This document shows positions 62,704 through 64,000 of a stretch of DNA of 64,000 bases, piece after piece; the first letter of the stretch is position 1; the number at the start of each line of letters is the position of its first letter. The notes below the pieces were generated by a model that worked only from the letters and a program-made list of their open reading frames with translations, was not told the DNA's origin and made no database searches. The translations under genes and the position numbers were made by a program. Origin of the DNA: CAZMXS01 sp964570325 (GTDB taxonomy: Bacteria > Verrucomicrobiota > Kiritimatiellia > CAIQIC01 > CAZMXS01); the NCBI GenBank assembly GCA_964570325.1, contig CAZMXS010000002.1:92558-156557 (forward strand), read 5' to 3'.

Positions 62704-63021
62704 ATGCAACGATTCTTGCTGGTTGGAATACTGATCGGCGCATTCGCCTTTATGCCGGCTCTGACCATCAACCCGGCGCAGGCCGCCAACGCCTATTTCC
62801 GCACGCAGCAGTACATCAACTGCTATTCGGTCGGCTTGAGCTGGACTGGCATCTATAATTACAACTCCGGCCTTTGGGAGTTCTCCTCATGGAACACAGG
62901 CTACTACGCCATCCCCGTTAACATCCCTTGGAATGCCTGGAAAACACTGGCCATGTATGATTACGTTTACGGGCTCTACACCGAAATGATCCACCTCTAC
63001 GATGTGCAGCTCCAGCCGTAG
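62704..63021 (+). CDS. Small secreted aromatic-rich protein
   Basis: This 105-residue protein has a signal peptide (MQRFLLVGILIGAFAFMPALTINPAQAA) and a mature part rich in Tyr, Trp and Asn. The segment IPWNAWKTLAMYDYVYGLY aligns with LPSWNTWYWLVFWDQNTGLF at the end of the protein at 57761-59425, so it is a stand-alone copy of that module. The ribosome binding site AGGAGGAATATC is excellent, which suggests strong expression. No known family is recognised. Confidence 0.8.
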   Translation: MQRFLLVGILIGAFAFMPALTINPAQAANAYFRTQQYINCYSVGLSWTGIYNYNSGLWEFSSWNTGYYAIPVNIPWNAWKTLAMYDYVYGLYTEMIHLYDVQLQP

Positions 63022-63085
63022 GCAAAGCCGCAACCCAACAGGGCGCGGGTTTTTCCGGCCCGCGATATTGGACGGGCAACAGTTT

Positions 63086-64000
63086 ATGGTCATCATGTGC
63101 CGCGTTTTTTTTATGTCCGTGACCATCGGCGCCTGCATGCTGGGACTGGCCTTGCCAGCCGCCACCGCACAGGACAAACCCGACGCCGCCACCGCGCTGC
63201 CCAGCAACGAAGCGCGCACCGCTTTCTATCCTATCCAAGCCCCGCCGGACGCGGGAGATGACGAGAAGAAGCGCATCCTTCCCTCCGATCTGGCCACGAG
63301 CTTGCCGGCTTCCGGCGAGAATCAGGCTTTCGCCTATGTGCAATCACCCAATTACTCCAATGTGTACCTGATTCATCCGGCAGGCACTGATTTTGAAATC
63401 CCGGTTTCAGACACATTCCTGGCCATCGTGCTCAAAGACCGTCGGCTGGATGACCGCCGCAAGGCGGTGATCCTTTCCAGCTACCCCAATATGGTGTTTG
63501 GCACTTACAACCAGACCCTTACCACCTATTACCCGGACGCTTCAAAAACCTATGAGACGCCTTTCAACCCCCAGACTATTGCGCCGCCGGAAGGCGGCCA
63601 GGCGCTGATTGCCAGCGACGCATTGGCGGCCCCGTATGTCCGCGTGGCTTTGGTCAACACGAACGGCGAGACACAGGAATTTAGCATCAGCCGGGCAGCC
63701 GCGGACTTGCTGCTGGGCAATCCGCAACTCCCGCCGGCCCAGGTACTCGAAGCCCTGCGCAACTTTCCATTCCGCCTGCCCGAGGCGGCCCGACGCAACT
63801 TCAACAACCTGACCGCCGGCCAACTGGCAGAGATGATTGAAGCCCTGCCGGACGTCCAACGCCAGGAGTTTGTCCGGATGCGCCGGGTGATCCTGACCGA
63901 ATTCGGTTTTGATGCCTCCAACCGCGCCCGCCGCATCGGCGCGGACGTTCAAGCCCTGCACCAGGAAGCGTTGGCGCCGCCAGCCCCCCCCCCCCCGCCC
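63086..64000 (+). CDS. Secreted protein of unknown function, 3' end beyond the window
   Basis: The frame is open from ATG 63086 to the window edge, 305 codons with no stop. The N-terminus VFFMSVTIGACMLGLALPAATAQ is a signal peptide. Mature residues contain a beta-rich segment (AFAYVQSPNYSNVYLIHP), then a helical part (LRNFPFRLPEAARRNFNNL), and end in Pro-Pro-Ala-Pro repeats encoded in part by a run of 13 C (63984-63996). Other candidate starts in frame are ATG 63095 and 63113. I do not recognise the family. Confidence 0.7.
   Translation, partial: MVIMCRVFFMSVTIGACMLGLALPAATAQDKPDAATALPSNEARTAFYPIQAPPDAGDDEKKRILPSDLATSLPASGENQAFAYVQSPNYSNVYLIHPAGTDFEIPVSDTFLAIVLKDRRLDDRRKAVILSSYPNMVFGTYNQTLTTYYPDASKTYETPFNPQTIAPPEGGQALIASDALAAPYVRVALVNTNGETQEFSISRAAADLLLGNPQLPPAQVLEALRNFPFRLPEAARRNFNNLTAGQLAEMIEALPDVQRQEFVRMRRVILTEFGFDASNRARRIGADVQALHQEALAPPAPPPPP

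Noticed and set aside
63044..63064. Hairpin CGCGGG/CCCGCG after the small secreted gene as a terminator
   Set aside because: The stem is only six base pairs and the T run lies in the loop, not after the stem.

Overview
The window is a GC-rich, gene-dense bacterial chromosome segment holding about 48 protein genes. I see no rRNA, tRNA, CRISPR array, phage or insertion sequence. The large set of GFTLIE-type prepilins, the very long secreted proteins (lamin-tail, LamG, PEGA-like and FG-GAP modules) and the domain repertoire suggest a member of the PVC/Kiritimatiellota-Lentisphaerota-like lineages. That placement is inference from gene content only.

Region 1 (1-9150, minus strand) is a type IV pilus block in the order pilB-pilC-pilS-like-pilR-like-pilin, followed by an HtrA/DegP-like protease and a Gld-type ABC exporter whose permease runs off the window. 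A sigma-54 (-24/-12) promoter lies in front of the pilin gene, next to the gene for an NtrC-type activator. The neighbouring sensor kinase has its phosphoacceptor domain but no ATPase domain.

Region 2 (9497-14613) carries a stand-alone TPR plus MshEN/GspE-N-like protein, an ExeA/GspA-like ATPase with a GspB-like partner, and a second ABC exporter followed by a TPR protein with a histidine-rich tail. Region 3 (14797-18732) is a 1311-residue secreted lamin-tail-domain protein.

Region 4 (18836-32046, minus strand) is a second secretion/pilus locus. It holds two PilB/GspE ATPases flanking PilT, a second PilC/GspF, and eight pseudopilin-like genes that end in an unusually long GspK-like protein. 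The pseudopilin genes have their own good sigma-70 promoter with a 16-bp palindrome at its start site. With region 1 this makes three PilB-type ATPases, one PilT and two PilC-type platform proteins.

Region 5 (32218-42811) is mostly housekeeping: gatCAB (transamidosome), a ROK sugar kinase, CorA, a class I mannose-6-phosphate isomerase, an archaeal-type phosphoglycerate mutase, an amidohydrolase and a DUF1573 protein. Region 6 (42908-64000) is a cell-surface region: a 1687-residue modular secreted protein, then a surface-glycan cluster (two methyltransferases, an FAD enzyme resembling UDP-galactopyranose mutase, three family-2 glycosyltransferases, a parallel beta-helix protein coupled to an SGNH hydrolase), a secreted propeller-like protein, and small or partial secreted proteins.

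The most unusual signal outside genes is a set of short degenerate arrays with a 7-nucleotide period. They sit in leaders, in wide intra-operon gaps, and sometimes across stop codons. A separate dispersed repeat of about 36 nt occurs twice.
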